Below, piece by piece: positions 54,143-63,976 of a DNA stretch of 64,000 nt. The notes under the pieces are model-generated. The model was given only the letters and a program-made list of their open reading frames with translations. It had not been told where the DNA came from and did no database searches. Within the stretch, counting starts at the first letter, position 1, and every line of letters begins with the position of its first letter. The stretch lies in the NCBI GenBank assembly GCA_963745675.1, contig CAVUYM010000018.1:372001-436000 (forward strand), written 5' to 3'. This DNA comes from JAUIIK01 sp963745675. GTDB lineage: Bacteria; Chloroflexota; Chloroflexia; Thermomicrobiales; CFX8. The position numbers were made by a program, and so were the translations under genes.

Positions 54143-55067
54143 GGAGAATGGTTCTCCAACCTGGGTCGAACTATCAGTGCTGGCAAATGCCGAGTCAGTC
54201 GAAAGCGTTGTCGAGCTCTTCAGTAGATACGGTTACAACGAAGGCGTCGTCATTGAAGAGGCCTACCGGCAGGACGGTGACGGCGAGAACCTGGAGGTTG
54301 ATCCGACTCGCCCGGTCTCAGTGCGGACGTTCCTGGCTGATGATGCAGAAGCGCCAGCCAAACAGGCGGCACTAAATCAGGGGCTGTGGCATCTTCGCCA
54401 GCTTGGAGAAGTCGGCGAGCTGATGGAACGGGTCATCCACGAGGAAGATTGGGAGTCGGCCTGGAAACAGCATTTTCCCGTGCTGCGCTTAGGAAAGCGC
54501 TTCGTCGTCAAACCGACCTGGCAGGAATATGAAGCTAAAGACCAGGATCTTGTCATACATCTCGACCCAGGCATGGCATTTGGCACCGGGTCCCACCCGA
54601 CGACTGAAATGTGTCTCATCGCTCTCGAAGACATCGACTGCAACGGTCTGGACGTTCTCGATGCTGGAGCCGGGAGCGGCATTCTCAGTGTCGCAGCCTG
54701 TCTGCGAGGGGCGAGGTCGGTCCATGCCGTCGAAATCGATCCCTATGCCTCAAACGCGCTCCGAGCGAATCTTGCACTGAATGGATTCGAAGAGCGCTCA
54801 ACCGTCACCGTTGGTTCTATTGCATCTTCGGTACCCGAAGGACGGCAGTACGATCTGATCCTTGCCAATATCATCGCTAGAGTCCACATCGAGGACGCCG
54901 CTACTTTTGGCAAAGCCATTCGCGAAAACGGACGCATGATCGCTAGCGGGATCATCGGCGAGCGCGAGAGCGAAGTTGTTGACACCCTAAAAGTTGTTGG
55001 GCTCATCGTCGAACAACGTTTGACAGTAGGTGACTGGGTGACCTTGACGCTGCGTTACGGTGGCTAA
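54135..55067 (+). CDS. prmA: Ribosomal protein L11 methyltransferase
   Basis: Trimethylates ribosomal protein L11 (310 aa). The N-terminal substrate-recognition domain (WVELSVLANAESVESVVELF) leads to the SAM-binding domain: DPGMAFGTGSHPTTEMCL, VLDAGAGSGILSVAACLRGA and AVEIDPYASNALRANLALNG, and the catalytic ANIIARVH region. It is intact and sits immediately before rsmE (the TAA overlaps the ATG by one base), the common prmA-rsmE pair. Confidence 0.95.
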   Translation: MPEENGSPTWVELSVLANAESVESVVELFSRYGYNEGVVIEEAYRQDGDGENLEVDPTRPVSVRTFLADDAEAPAKQAALNQGLWHLRQLGEVGELMERVIHEEDWESAWKQHFPVLRLGKRFVVKPTWQEYEAKDQDLVIHLDPGMAFGTGSHPTTEMCLIALEDIDCNGLDVLDAGAGSGILSVAACLRGARSVHAVEIDPYASNALRANLALNGFEERSTVTVGSIASSVPEGRQYDLILANIIARVHIEDAATFGKAIRENGRMIASGIIGERESEVVDTLKVVGLIVEQRLTVGDWVTLTLRYGG

Positions 55068-55808
55068 TGACTGTCCATCGTTTCTTCGTTCCCGATCTTG
55101 ACAAGCAAGCCGGCACCGGCCAGCTTTCGTCGGAGCAAAGCCGGCAGGTGAGCCGAGTGCTCAGGCTCGGTAGTGGTGACGAAATCTGCGTCTTCGATGG
55201 CGGCGGGAGCGAATTTGCCGCCAAACTCACAACCAGTCACGAGCGTCTCTGGCAGCTCGATCTGGGCGTGGAATGCTGGCCCGTTCGAGAGCCCGAGGTT
55301 ATGCTAACGGTCGGCCTGGCAGTACTTCGAAACGAACGATTTGACTTCGCTGTTCAAAAACTCACCGAGTTAGGGGTAGCAGCAATCGTGCCAATCGCTG
55401 CCGAACGCTGCGTGATATCCTACAAAGACGCCCAAGTCTGGGCTAAACGCCGCACCCGTCTTCAGCGGATCGTCATTGAGGCAGCCGAACAGTCGGAACG
55501 CGTCACGCTGCCAGCCTTGCATGACCCTCAGACGGTCACTGAATTTCTCCGGCAGCCGGCAGGAACGGAAGTATTTGTACTCATGGAGCGATCTTCGTCC
55601 GTCCACATTAGCGAGCTAACGACCGGACAGCGCCAGCCGATGATACTTGTTGGACCTGAAGGCGGTTGGTCGCCCGGCGAAGATAGAGGAAATCGAACGG
55701 AGAGCTACGCCAGTTAGCCTCGGTCGATTGATATTGCGCTCTGAAACTGCCGCACTGGTCGGTGCAAGCCATCTACTCCTCAGCACATCGCAGACAGGAT
55801 CCGCATAA
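55067..55808 (+). CDS. rsmE: 16S rRNA (uracil-1498-N3)-methyltransferase, one frame break
   Basis: SPOUT-class rRNA methyltransferase (about 246 aa). N-terminal PUA-like part (HRFFVPDL, QVSRVLRLGSGDEICVFDG), then KLTELGVAAIVPIAAERCVI, IVIEAAEQSERVTLP and the SAM knot VGPEGGWSP. The frame as given stops at 55717; one extra base near 55676 removed gives AKIEEIERRATPVSLG and RLILRSETAALVGASHLLL to TAA 55806, a normal C-terminus. Its stop is one base before the next gene's ATG. Confidence 0.93.
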
Positions 55809-55809
55809 G

Positions 55810-57255
55810 ATGAGTAGTCCTGAGATATCAACCGGGGTTGCCCGTCCGAAGGACATCGCCAACCCGCGCAAGCGTCGCAGGGTAGCCCTCGCGCCGGAAG
55901 TGCCTGCCGTCATCAATTCGATCGCTCCCGGCTCATTAGCCGACGAGATCGGCCTCGAGGCCGGGCACCGCTTGATAACAGTGAACGGTCATCGCTTGCG
56001 CGATGTGATCGACTTTGCCTTCTATTCAGATGAAGAAGAAGTTACCCTCGAAGTCTTGCAGGACGACGAGATCGTGATTTACGAAGTCGAACGTGCTTAC
56101 GACGAACCCTGGGGTGTCGAGTTTGCCGATCCCACCTTCGATGGCATTCACGTCTGCGACAACAGCTGCCCATTCTGCTTCATCAAACAGATCCCGAAGG
56201 GTATGCGCCGCAGCCTCTATGTCATGGACGACGACTACCGCTACTCGATGCTCTACGGTAGCTTCGTGACGTTGACTAATCTTGACGAGGACGATTGGAA
56301 GCGGATCGAAGAGCAGCGTCTGGGTCCGCTGTACGTGTCGGTTCATGCCACCAATCCGGAATTGAGAACGGCCCTCATCGGCAACCCGCGTGGCGCGCAG
56401 ATCATGGAAGATCTCCAGCGGCTGGAGTCGATTGGCATCGACTATCACGCCCAACTCGTGCTCAATCCAGGAATCAACGACGGCGACGAGCTTGAACGGT
56501 CGCTGGCCGATCTCGAAGCAGTCGGTCCGCATCTGAAATCAATTGCAGGCGTCCCGGTCGGACTCACCCGCTTCGGTCAGGAGCGCCAGAGCAAACGTGT
56601 CCGGCTTTCGCGCACATGCATGCGCACCTTGCCGGGAACGACGTTGGACGTACGCCGCTACGAAACAGGTGAAGCCCTGGCAGTCATCGACCAGGCCGAA
56701 CGCTGGCAGGCCCATTTCCGGGCAACGCGGGGCGACACATTTTTCTACCTCGGTGATGAGTTCTACTTGATGACCGAAACGCCGATTCCATCAACAGAGC
56801 ATTACGATGCATTTGGGCAGCTTGAAGACGGTATCGGTCTTACCCGCAAGTTTCTCGATGACATCGATATGCTGATGCAGCACAGGGCCGGGTCCGGGCC
56901 GCGCCAGGAAGGCATCGTTGCTTGTGGCACGCTAATCGGTCCGACAATGACTGAAGGTATCGAGAAGATCAATCGTCACCTCGAAAGCCGGATCACGCCT
57001 GTGGTTGTCGAGAATAAGTTCTTTGGACCAGAGATCAACGTTTCAGGTTTGCTCACTGGTGGCGACATTGTTACAGCACTCGAACACCGACCTGGCAGCG
57101 AACCGGTGTTCGTCTCCAACCATATGATCTCGGCGCGCACAAGCACGCTCCTCGACGACATGAGAATTGAGGATCTGCAGTCAGCGCTTCAGCGCGAGGT
57201 GATCGTTGCCGAGCACTTGTCGGACGTGTGCCGAATTCTTGGACGCCGAACGTAG
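55810..57255 (+). CDS. DUF512/PDZ-like radical-SAM-type protein
   Basis: A 481-residue protein with an N-terminal PDZ-like domain (VINSIAPGSLADEIGLEAGHRLITVNG), then a Cys motif CDNSCPFCFIKQIPKGMRRSLY of the iron-sulfur radical SAM type, and the C-terminal DUF512 region (GTLIGPTMTEGI, NKFFGPEINVSGLLTGGDI). Known in Actinobacteria, Firmicutes and Chloroflexota; the function is not established, although some members are annotated as FeS oxidoreductases. An additional 25-residue basic N-terminus is unusual. ATG at 55810 directly follows rsmE. Confidence 0.88.
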   Translation: MSSPEISTGVARPKDIANPRKRRRVALAPEVPAVINSIAPGSLADEIGLEAGHRLITVNGHRLRDVIDFAFYSDEEEVTLEVLQDDEIVIYEVERAYDEPWGVEFADPTFDGIHVCDNSCPFCFIKQIPKGMRRSLYVMDDDYRYSMLYGSFVTLTNLDEDDWKRIEEQRLGPLYVSVHATNPELRTALIGNPRGAQIMEDLQRLESIGIDYHAQLVLNPGINDGDELERSLADLEAVGPHLKSIAGVPVGLTRFGQERQSKRVRLSRTCMRTLPGTTLDVRRYETGEALAVIDQAERWQAHFRATRGDTFFYLGDEFYLMTETPIPSTEHYDAFGQLEDGIGLTRKFLDDIDMLMQHRAGSGPRQEGIVACGTLIGPTMTEGIEKINRHLESRITPVVVENKFFGPEINVSGLLTGGDIVTALEHRPGSEPVFVSNHMISARTSTLLDDMRIEDLQSALQREVIVAEHLSDVCRILGRRT

Positions 57256-57280
57256 TCCGGTCTCCATTGACTGTAACGAG

Positions 57281-58112
57281 CTATTTGCGCTTGAAGACAG
57301 ACAGCGTGAAAGCTGCTACCGATACAAGGACTGCCGCAGCGCCAATCACGACGGCGCGGGGCACTCCCGACCAACCGTCTGGCGCTTTTCGCTCCGGTCG
57401 CAAATTTGGAAGTTCGATAGAGCGCATCCGAAACCAGAGGCGAATCGTTTCACCCATCGCGCGAAAGACGACACGAGGACTACCGCCCGACGACTTCCCG
57501 GCCGTCCGCGGGTAGTGATGCACGCCGACCTCGACGATGCTCGCGCCCATCGCTTTTGGCCATCGCCAGCATCTCGGTGTTGATCAGTGCGCCAGGCATC
57601 GACAGTGGCATCGCTCTGATAAAGTCCCCGCGATAGATCTTGAAGGCGCAATCGACATCGCGAATGTGAATGCCGAATAGGGCCCAGACCGCGACATCAA
57701 AGATTTTCGCGTATAGCTTGCGATAGAGTGCATCATTGCGCTGAATGCGATAGCCGGCGACGAGATCGTAGTGATCGACAAATGGCAGCAAGGCCGTGAC
57801 ATCAGACATGTCAAACTGCCGATCAGCATCCATGAACATGATCAGATCGCCGGTTGCCGCGGCAAACCCACTCCGCAGAGCCGATCCGTAGCCACCATTT
57901 CGTTCGTGGTGGACGGCTTTGACCCGCTGATCGTTGGCTTCGAGGGCATCAATAATCTCGCCGGTGCCGTCTGAGCTGCCGTCGTTGACGACGACAATCT
58001 CGAACGAAGGAACGAGAGGTTCTAGTACGGCTATTGAGCGTTTGACGACCGCATCAATGTTGGCGGCTTCGTTGAACGCGGGCAGGACGACGGACAACGT
58101 CCCAGATATCAT
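57281..58112 (-). CDS. Family 2 glycosyltransferase, one frame break
   Basis: Inverting GT-A glycosyltransferase of the dolichyl-phosphate/undecaprenyl-phosphate sugar synthase type (about 276 aa). Motifs: LSVVLPAFNEAANIDAVV, VVNDGSSDGTGEI, GYGSALRSGFAAATGD, MDADRQFDMSDV (the DxD site) and AGYRIQRNDALYRKLYAKIF. The frame breaks near 57555, and the second part (GASIVEVGVHHYPRTAGKSS, then a C-terminal helix AVVIGAAAVLVSVAAFTL) ends at TAG 57281. ATG 58112 is preferred over GTG/ATG upstream at 58139 as AGAGG lies eight bases before it. Convergent with the DUF512 gene. Confidence 0.87.
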
Positions 58113-58222
58113 CCAGTGAACCTCTCGCTTGGATCCCACATACCCCTCGCCGACCGGTAAGGATACGTCGTCGTAAGTGCCGGCACCCGTTCAGAGCGAC
58201 CGTTGTGGCGAAATAATGGATA

Positions 58223-59978
58223 TCAATTCTTTGGCATGTTGCGCAGCGCCTCATACGATGGTCGTGGTGACCAGTCAGAATACAGGACACTCCACGGCGC
58301 TTTCTCGTTCGTTTCCGGGACGACGACTGAGAAGTTCAGATTCCAGACGTACATCGCTGTAACCCAGGGCCACTCGGTGCGCGCGATCTCGAAGGCTCGC
58401 GTTAGGTAGGCGGCCTGGTCGGCCTCAGAATTGAATTCGCCATACTCATAGCCGGGCGCAGCATTCGCTGTCGTCCAGCCAAATTCGGTGATCCAGATCG
58501 GTTTGTCAGCTTCGCCATTCGCGACCATCACGGCCCGTATGTCCTCAATGCGGCGAAAATAGAAGGAGCGGTGATCCGACCAGCCATCGGGGCCAGGATT
58601 GTCCGGCCAGAACTGATCTGGAGAATTGTTATTGCTGCCGGGATGTGTCCCGAGGGCGTCGTAATAGTTCTTCACTTCGCCGCCGTTGTAGTCGTATATC
58701 TGCTGGAGATAGATCGCGTCGTCGATGGCAATCGTTGGATCGGTCACACCGGTCGGTGTCAGACCACCAAAAACGACGACGGCGGCAGAATGTCCCGCTT
58801 TCGCTCCGCGATAGCCGGCTTTCAATAGCTCGACATAGCGCCCGGCGTCGACGAAGCCTCCGGTCTCGTACGCCAGATTCTGCTCGTTCCAGATCTCCCA
58901 ACCATCGACACGACCTCCGAACTCCTTGGTTAGCGCGGTCATGAAGTCCTCGAATGGTTGGGTATCAACAGGAATACCCTCTTCTTCGCCCTCCGGCAAT
59001 GCCCAGCGAGGAGATCGGACGATGCTGACAAGGACACGTTGATGATGCCGTTCTGTAACGGCAAGTTCCCGCTCGATGGCGCGGAAGTCATACTGTCCCT
59101 GGACCGGTTCCAGCTGGCTCCAGAGTGCTTGAATGCGCACCGCGCCGAACCCGGCATCGTCCACATACCCTAGCGTCTTCTCGTTGAACGCTTCGCCTTG
59201 ATCATCGCCAGCCCAGGAAATGTTAAAGCCATAGCGGAAGGCTGGTTCGGACCACCAGAACGCCGTCGGATCTGCTGGAGGATTGTCCGGAGATTGTCGT
59301 AGCAGGGCTTCTGCGGGCGCGCCGTTTTCCACGAGATACTCAGATCCGAGTAGTCCGAGCAGGAATTCGTGCTCCGTGCCGCGATACTCGGGATGCCACT
59401 CGATCCGCGAGCGTTCGAAGTACTGAACGGTGTGAATTTCGCCGTCACCCGCCGGTGGTGGCTGGTTGCGTTCATCGAATTCTTCAGAGAGTGGATAGCC
59501 GAAGTTGGGAAGCCCGCCATTGTTGTTCCAGAAGGCACGTACGCCGAAACAGAGCCTGTGCCCGGTCTCGGGGTAGAAGTTGCAGTTCTCGTCTGGAATA
59601 ACACCTTCTAGCGGCACAAAGGGCGGTTCGGATTCGCGCCCCTCGACGCGAATCGCGCCGAGCCGTTGTAGAAGCACTTCGTATTCGGTGTGAGCGTAGA
59701 CCGGGATGATATTCAAAGATTGCGCGCTCGAAATACTGTTTGTAGTAACCATCAGAGTCCTGGAAAACGCCGGTGATCGGAAAACCGAAGACGTAAAGAC
59801 CGCCTTTTGTCTCCCAATATTCGCGAAACGGGCCTTGAACCCAAAAACCAGTCGTGTCGAAGTATCGAGGGCTTCTGGCATCGTCACTCTGCGCGGCCGT
59901 TTCTGCTGGTGTGATTGAACCTGCGAGACTTGCCACCGTCGCAACGAGCAAAATAGCCAGTATTAGTCTTCGAATCAT
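58223..59978 (-). CDS. Secreted glycoside hydrolase with two LGFP/ETGH-type repeats, one frame break
   Basis: About 585 residues. A signal peptide (RLILAILLVATVASLAGSI) is followed by two repeats of about 100 residues with the same pattern: GFWVQGPFREYWETKGGLYVF then FERAIFEYHP; and HRLCFGVRAFWNNNGGLPNF then FERSRIEWHP. The catalytic domain is a clan GH-A TIM barrel: GWEIWNEQN (acid/base Glu) and IWITEFGWTTA (nucleophile Glu). The frame changes near 59695 inside the first repeat. Substrate unknown; the repeats, common in Chloroflexota surface proteins, may bind the cell wall. It lies 111 bases upstream of the GT2 start and 35 bases downstream of fhaB. Confidence 0.86.
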
Positions 59979-60013
59979 TGAGTCTCCCGGTTTCCAGCTG
60001 TCTTCGTCGGCGA

Positions 60014-60457
60014 TCAGGGCACCAACTGAAACACGATTTCACCAATTTGAATCCGGTCGCCCACATTCAAGCGTACCGGCTCTTCGATCAGTTTCGAGTT
60101 AACTTGCGTCCCATTCGTACTGTGCAAGTCAGTCGCCCACCAGCGGCCATCACTCCAGGCTATTTGAGCATGCTCGCTCGAGATGAAGGCACTTTCCACC
60201 CTGATCGTTGCAGACCGGCTGCGACCCACAACGGTAACAGGATCGAGGACATAAGCGTCGCCTCGTCGGATAGATTCATTGGTCGAGTCTTCGACCAGTA
60301 GCGTTCCGCGAACCGGTTCCGGGGTCGCCACTTCGGCGGCCACCCGCAATTCACGCGACAAAACCCGCATGACCTGAAAGATGAAGAAGTAGAGGAGGAA
60401 GATGAAAGTGATCCGCAAGAGCAGGACGAACCATTCGAATGGCAGATCATTGAGCAC
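60014..60457 (-). CDS. FHA-domain membrane protein (FhaB-like)
   Basis: A 147-residue protein with one N-terminal helix (FVLLLRITFIFLLYFFIFQV) and a C-terminal forkhead-associated domain: VVGRSRSATIRVESAFISSEHAQI and DLHSTNGTQVNSKL, containing the GRS...SxxH...NG residues that bind phosphothreonine. In Actinobacteria FhaB is phosphorylated by PknA/B and interacts with division proteins; here no kinase, pbpA or rodA is adjacent. GTG start. Confidence 0.88.
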   Translation of the reverse strand: MLNDLPFEWFVLLLRITFIFLLYFFIFQVMRVLSRELRVAAEVATPEPVRGTLLVEDSTNESIRRGDAYVLDPVTVVGRSRSATIRVESAFISSEHAQIAWSDGRWWATDLHSTNGTQVNSKLIEEPVRLNVGDRIQIGEIVFQLVP

Positions 60458-60486
60458 CGGTACACCTGTCCTCGTAGCGCCAGTTG

Positions 60487-61249
60487 TCAGGAACCGGATC
60501 TATTTCGCTGCTCGTAGGGGTGAAATTCGAAGACAATGTTCCCCATCGTTACCCGGTCGCCAAATTCCAGCACCTGCTGCTGGACCTGCGACCCATTCAC
60601 CGTCGTCCCATTCGTACTGCCTAGATCCATTACGATGAAGTCGGGAGCATGAAATTCGATACGGGCATGGTGCCGCGAGACCTCTGCCGAATCAACGACG
60701 ATATCGTTGTCCAGTGCTCGTCCAATACTCAAGACCTCGCGCCTGAGTATGACCGCATCGCCCGCAATCGGTCCCTGCACGAACTTCAGCAGCCGCGGGG
60801 GAACGTTGCCCGTCTCCTGTATGACCCGCATGACCTCGGTGCGCTGTAATTCATCATCCTGGGCGCGGTCGAAGTTTGGGAGTTCGACGATGCTGCTGTC
60901 GACGTAGATCGTGCGCCGTGCCGACGTTCACGTCTCCGCGAATCTGAACCCGAACATGATCGACGAAGCCATACCCGCGATCAGTCGCCATGTCGACGAG
61001 CCAGTCTTCCATCTGGCGGCAGAGCGCTGAGACGAAGTCGGAGAAAACGACCATATCGAGCGGATTGAGGATGACTTCGTAGTCGTTTGGGACGATGACG
61101 CCCTCGACGGAGATGACCTGATTCGATTCCATCGCTCTCTCGAGCCGCCTGCCGATTTCGGCAGGCTGAACCGGTGTCCGAAAGATCCGGCCTACCGAAT
61201 CTTCCATCACACGCTGAAAGAAGTTCTCGAAACGATCAAGCCTGCTCAT
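60487..61249 (-). CDS. FhaA-like protein (DUF3662 plus FHA), one frame break
   Basis: About 254 residues. The N-terminal FhaA_N/DUF3662 domain reads MSRLDRFENFFQRVMEDSV and VPNDYEVILNPLDM; the frame changes near 60920, followed by a linker (IVELPNFDRAQDDELQRT) and a C-terminal FHA domain (VLSIGRALDNDIVVDSAEVSRHHARI, LGSTNGTTVNGSQV). FhaA regulates lipid II flipping and cell-wall synthesis in mycobacteria. Twenty-nine bases before fhaB, the standard order. ATG 61249 is preceded by a TTG that overlaps a short upstream frame. Confidence 0.87.
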
Positions 61250-61369
61250 CAATTGACCCAGGTATCCATATTCGCGGTCACGCGCGGAAGTGAACCGCCG
61301 CCATTATAGGAATCGCCCATCATCGCGGTCAATTTGCTCTGGTCCTGAATCCGATGGCTCTTGCCGACA

Positions 61370-62212
61370 TCAGCTCCGGGAAACAGCGACGAAGAGCACA
61401 TAGAAGGCGAAGATTTCGAATGCAAATGGAATATAGCCCCCGTAGCCGAGGATCGGCATCTCCCAGATATGCAGAAATCCAACGTGCGGGACGCTATAAA
61501 CCCATTTCGGCATCGCCAGGAAGTTCCACATTTCCCAGAACCAGCCGCACGCCAGCCCGGCCAGCCCGAGAGAGAAGACGGAGCGCCAGTCGCCGCGTTC
61601 GATGAGTGTCGATACGCTCACTGCGCCAGCGAGACGGGCGAGCGGGTCAATGATGAAAAACACCGAGAGCCAGCAAAAGGGAAAGAGATAAGCAGGCCAG
61701 ACTAACATGCCCGCCAGCATCAACCACCCTGCTATGTGAAACCCGACGATTTTTCTGGTGCTGAAGTGAAAGCGCTTGCCGGATCGATTCGCCGTAGAAA
61801 ATGCAAAGATGAGCTCGGCGGTCGTGAGTACAGCCGGGATGACCGTCGAGAATGAGAACGATCCAATAAGGGTGCGGCCCAGCAGGCCATAGTCCCAGGG
61901 AGTGATGTAGGACCAGTTCGTCAGCACCTGGTTGAATAGTTCGAACAGCCACCAGAAGGGCGCTGATACAACGAAAACGAGTGGATAGCGCCAGCCTAGC
62001 CGGACGATCGGGGAACTCGCTGTCTTCCACCACACCAGACCGTCAGCGACGAGAATGTAACCGAGCCAGAGCGGGAAGAAGTAGTAGTGGGATATAGCTC
62101 CAAAGTCGCCCCAGGCCAGAATCCACCAGCAGGCGACCAGCAACAGCCCCAGCAGCAGACGAGGGCTAGTGCCTTCCAGATTGAGTCGACGCGGGGCAAT
62201 CGAGCGTTCCAT
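61370..62212 (-). CDS. Integral membrane protein of unknown function
   Basis: A 280-residue polytopic protein with about eight helices, rich in aromatic residues (ACWWILAWGDFGAISHYYFFPLW, FGFLHIWEMPILGYGGYIPF-like VGFLHIWEMPILGYGGYI). No nucleotide or metal motif is plain. Homologues of this Trp-rich type are seen in Chloroflexota and Myxobacteria without assigned function. ATG 62212 starts MERSIAPRRLN; an upstream in-frame start at 62302 would overlap rpe. The C-terminal end may continue in another frame (a short open frame ends at 61249). Confidence 0.55.
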   Translation of the reverse strand: MERSIAPRRLNLEGTSPRLLLGLLLVACWWILAWGDFGAISHYYFFPLWLGYILVADGLVWWKTASSPIVRLGWRYPLVFVVSAPFWWLFELFNQVLTNWSYITPWDYGLLGRTLIGSFSFSTVIPAVLTTAELIFAFSTANRSGKRFHFSTRKIVGFHIAGWLMLAGMLVWPAYLFPFCWLSVFFIIDPLARLAGAVSVSTLIERGDWRSVFSLGLAGLACGWFWEMWNFLAMPKWVYSVPHVGFLHIWEMPILGYGGYIPFAFEIFAFYVLFVAVSRS

Positions 62213-62256
62213 GTCGACAAGTATAGTGATTGATGAACCTGACGAAAGGAGAGCGC

Positions 62257-63004
62257 GTGACCCAGAACAGACTGCTGGATCTACCGACACCGCGCTTCGC
62301 ACCGTCGATCCTCGACAGCGACCTGGCGCATCTCAGCGATCAGGTCCAGCTACTCGAAGCAGCCGGGATCGACACCGTACATGTGGACGTGATGGACGGC
62401 CGCTTCGTGCCGAACATCTCGATCGGGATCCCCGTCGTGGCGTCGTTACGGCAGGCGACACGGCTGCTGCTTGACGTGCATCTGATGATCGAGGATCCCG
62501 AGAACTACGTGGAACAGTTCGTCGAAGCCGGCGCTGACGTAGTGACGGTCCATGCCGAAGCAACTCCTCACGTTCACAGGGCGCTGGATCGCATCACTGA
62601 AGCCGGGGCATTGGCAGGTCTGGCGCTTAACCCGGGCACGCCGCTCGCTCACGCGATCGAACTGCTGCCCGTCGTCGATCTCGTGCTCATCATGAGCATC
62701 AATCCCGGATTTGGCGGCCAGCGATTCAAAGCAGAAGCTTTGAATCGACTTGCGCTGATGCGCGCTGCGATAGACGCGACTGGACGACCGATCGCGCTGG
62801 AGGTCGATGGTGGCATCAATGCGCAGACATTGGCACAGGCCGTCGAAGCGGGCACAGACCTGCTTGTCTCCGGCTCCGCCATTTTTCGTCATCCTGCCGG
62901 TCCGGATGTCGGCGTGCGGACAGATGCTTGAACTGCTCGAACAGGTCGAAGCTCTCGCGCTGAACTTTGGCCAACCGGCAAAAGTTAGTTGCTCTCGCCG
63001 GTAA
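62257..63004 (+). CDS. rpe: Ribulose-phosphate 3-epimerase, one frame break
   Basis: Pentose-phosphate TIM barrel (about 249 aa). Motifs: FAPSILDSDLAHL, VHVDVMDGRFVPN (catalytic Asp), LLLDVHLMIEDPENY, LALNPGTPL, LIMSINPGFGGQRF (catalytic region) and ALEVDGGINAQT (Asp). As given the frame ends at 62931, but one base change in the frame near 62918 gives QMLELLEQVEALALNFGQPA, the expected closing helix, to TAA 63002. GTG 62257 follows AAGGAGAG; ATG 62230/62233 are alternatives. Divergent from the membrane protein. Confidence 0.92.
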
Positions 63005-63976
63005 TCCGGGCATAGAAGCAGCACCAGTCTCCGGGATGCACTGTCGGGTTCGTTCGGAGACCAAAGATCTGGCCATCGCACGGGGCCGTCACAACGGCGG
63101 CTTCGTTACCAAAGAGATCGTAGATCCTGGCAATCACGTCGCCCTCGTTCATCGGGCTGCGCATGGCGATTTCGCGCTCCGCCACCCATAGCCCGCCGAC
63201 CGGGGCGCTGACCAGTTCCTGGACACCATGCAGCCATGATTCACAGCGGCCCGCTTCACCGTGCAACATCCCGTAGTTTCGCATGACGTTGAAGATCGCC
63301 TCCGCCAGCGTTTCGCCGACGCGATGAAAATCGTGAGGCAACGTCGCGCACATTCCGCCGAGTTCGACGGTGATCCCGGCTTTGCCGGCCTCAGCCATCG
63401 TCGTCATCGGGCTCTTGCCGCCCGGACCGCCGGTCAACAGCAGGTCCCAGCCGGGCCCCATCGCTTTGGCCAAGTTCTTCGGAAGCGCCGCCAGCATGGA
63501 AGATAGCCATGCTCAAGTAGGAGTGATCGCCGCCCGAGTGGATCGTCATTTCCAGATCAGCGACTTCAATCATCGCCTGAGAATGGGCGTACGCAATCCG
63601 CTCGGTTGGGAAGCCATTCGGTTTGCCGGGGTAGATGCGATTCATATCGTAGGTGTTCTTGTCCCAGGCATGGCCGCGCTCATTGTTGAAGAACGCTGGC
63701 GGATTCATCGCCATGCAGCCGACGAATGCGCCCTTCAGCTGGGCCGGGTCGATGGCCTGGAGAACCTTGACGATAGCCAGCGGTCCTTCAGGTTCATCTC
63801 CATGAATGGCGCCATCAACCCACAGCACCGGCCCATCTTCGACACCATTAACGACCGTAATTGGCAGTCCCAAGTGTCTCTCCGAATGCTCCTTGACCGT
63901 ATGGGATGAACCCATGTCCTCTCTCGCCAGGTGGAACTACAGCGGTTCCAACAGTGACCGTTCCATCCGTCGGCAT
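62985..63976 (-). CDS. Succinylglutamate desuccinylase/aspartoacylase family deacylase, two frame breaks
   Basis: Zinc carboxypeptidase-like deacylase (about 330 aa). Metal ligands are in VDGAIHGDEPEGPLA (HxxE) and DLEMTIHSGGDHSYL (His). Further blocks are MNRIYPGKPNGFP and, after the frame break near 63497, GITVELGGMCATLPHD with the catalytic Glu, and the C-terminal beta domain (SAPVGGLWVAEREI, GNEAAVVTAPCDGQIFGL). The N-terminus (MPTDGTVTVGTAVVPPGERG) lies in another frame, with a break near 63912. ATG 63976 follows AGGAAG. The 3' end overlaps rpe by about 20 bases on the opposite strand. Confidence 0.85.

Noticed and set aside
61249..61320. Separate short peptide gene ending at the fhaA start
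   Set aside because: The 22-codon frame has no ribosome-binding site or conservation signal; it may be the shifted C-terminus of the neighbouring membrane protein.
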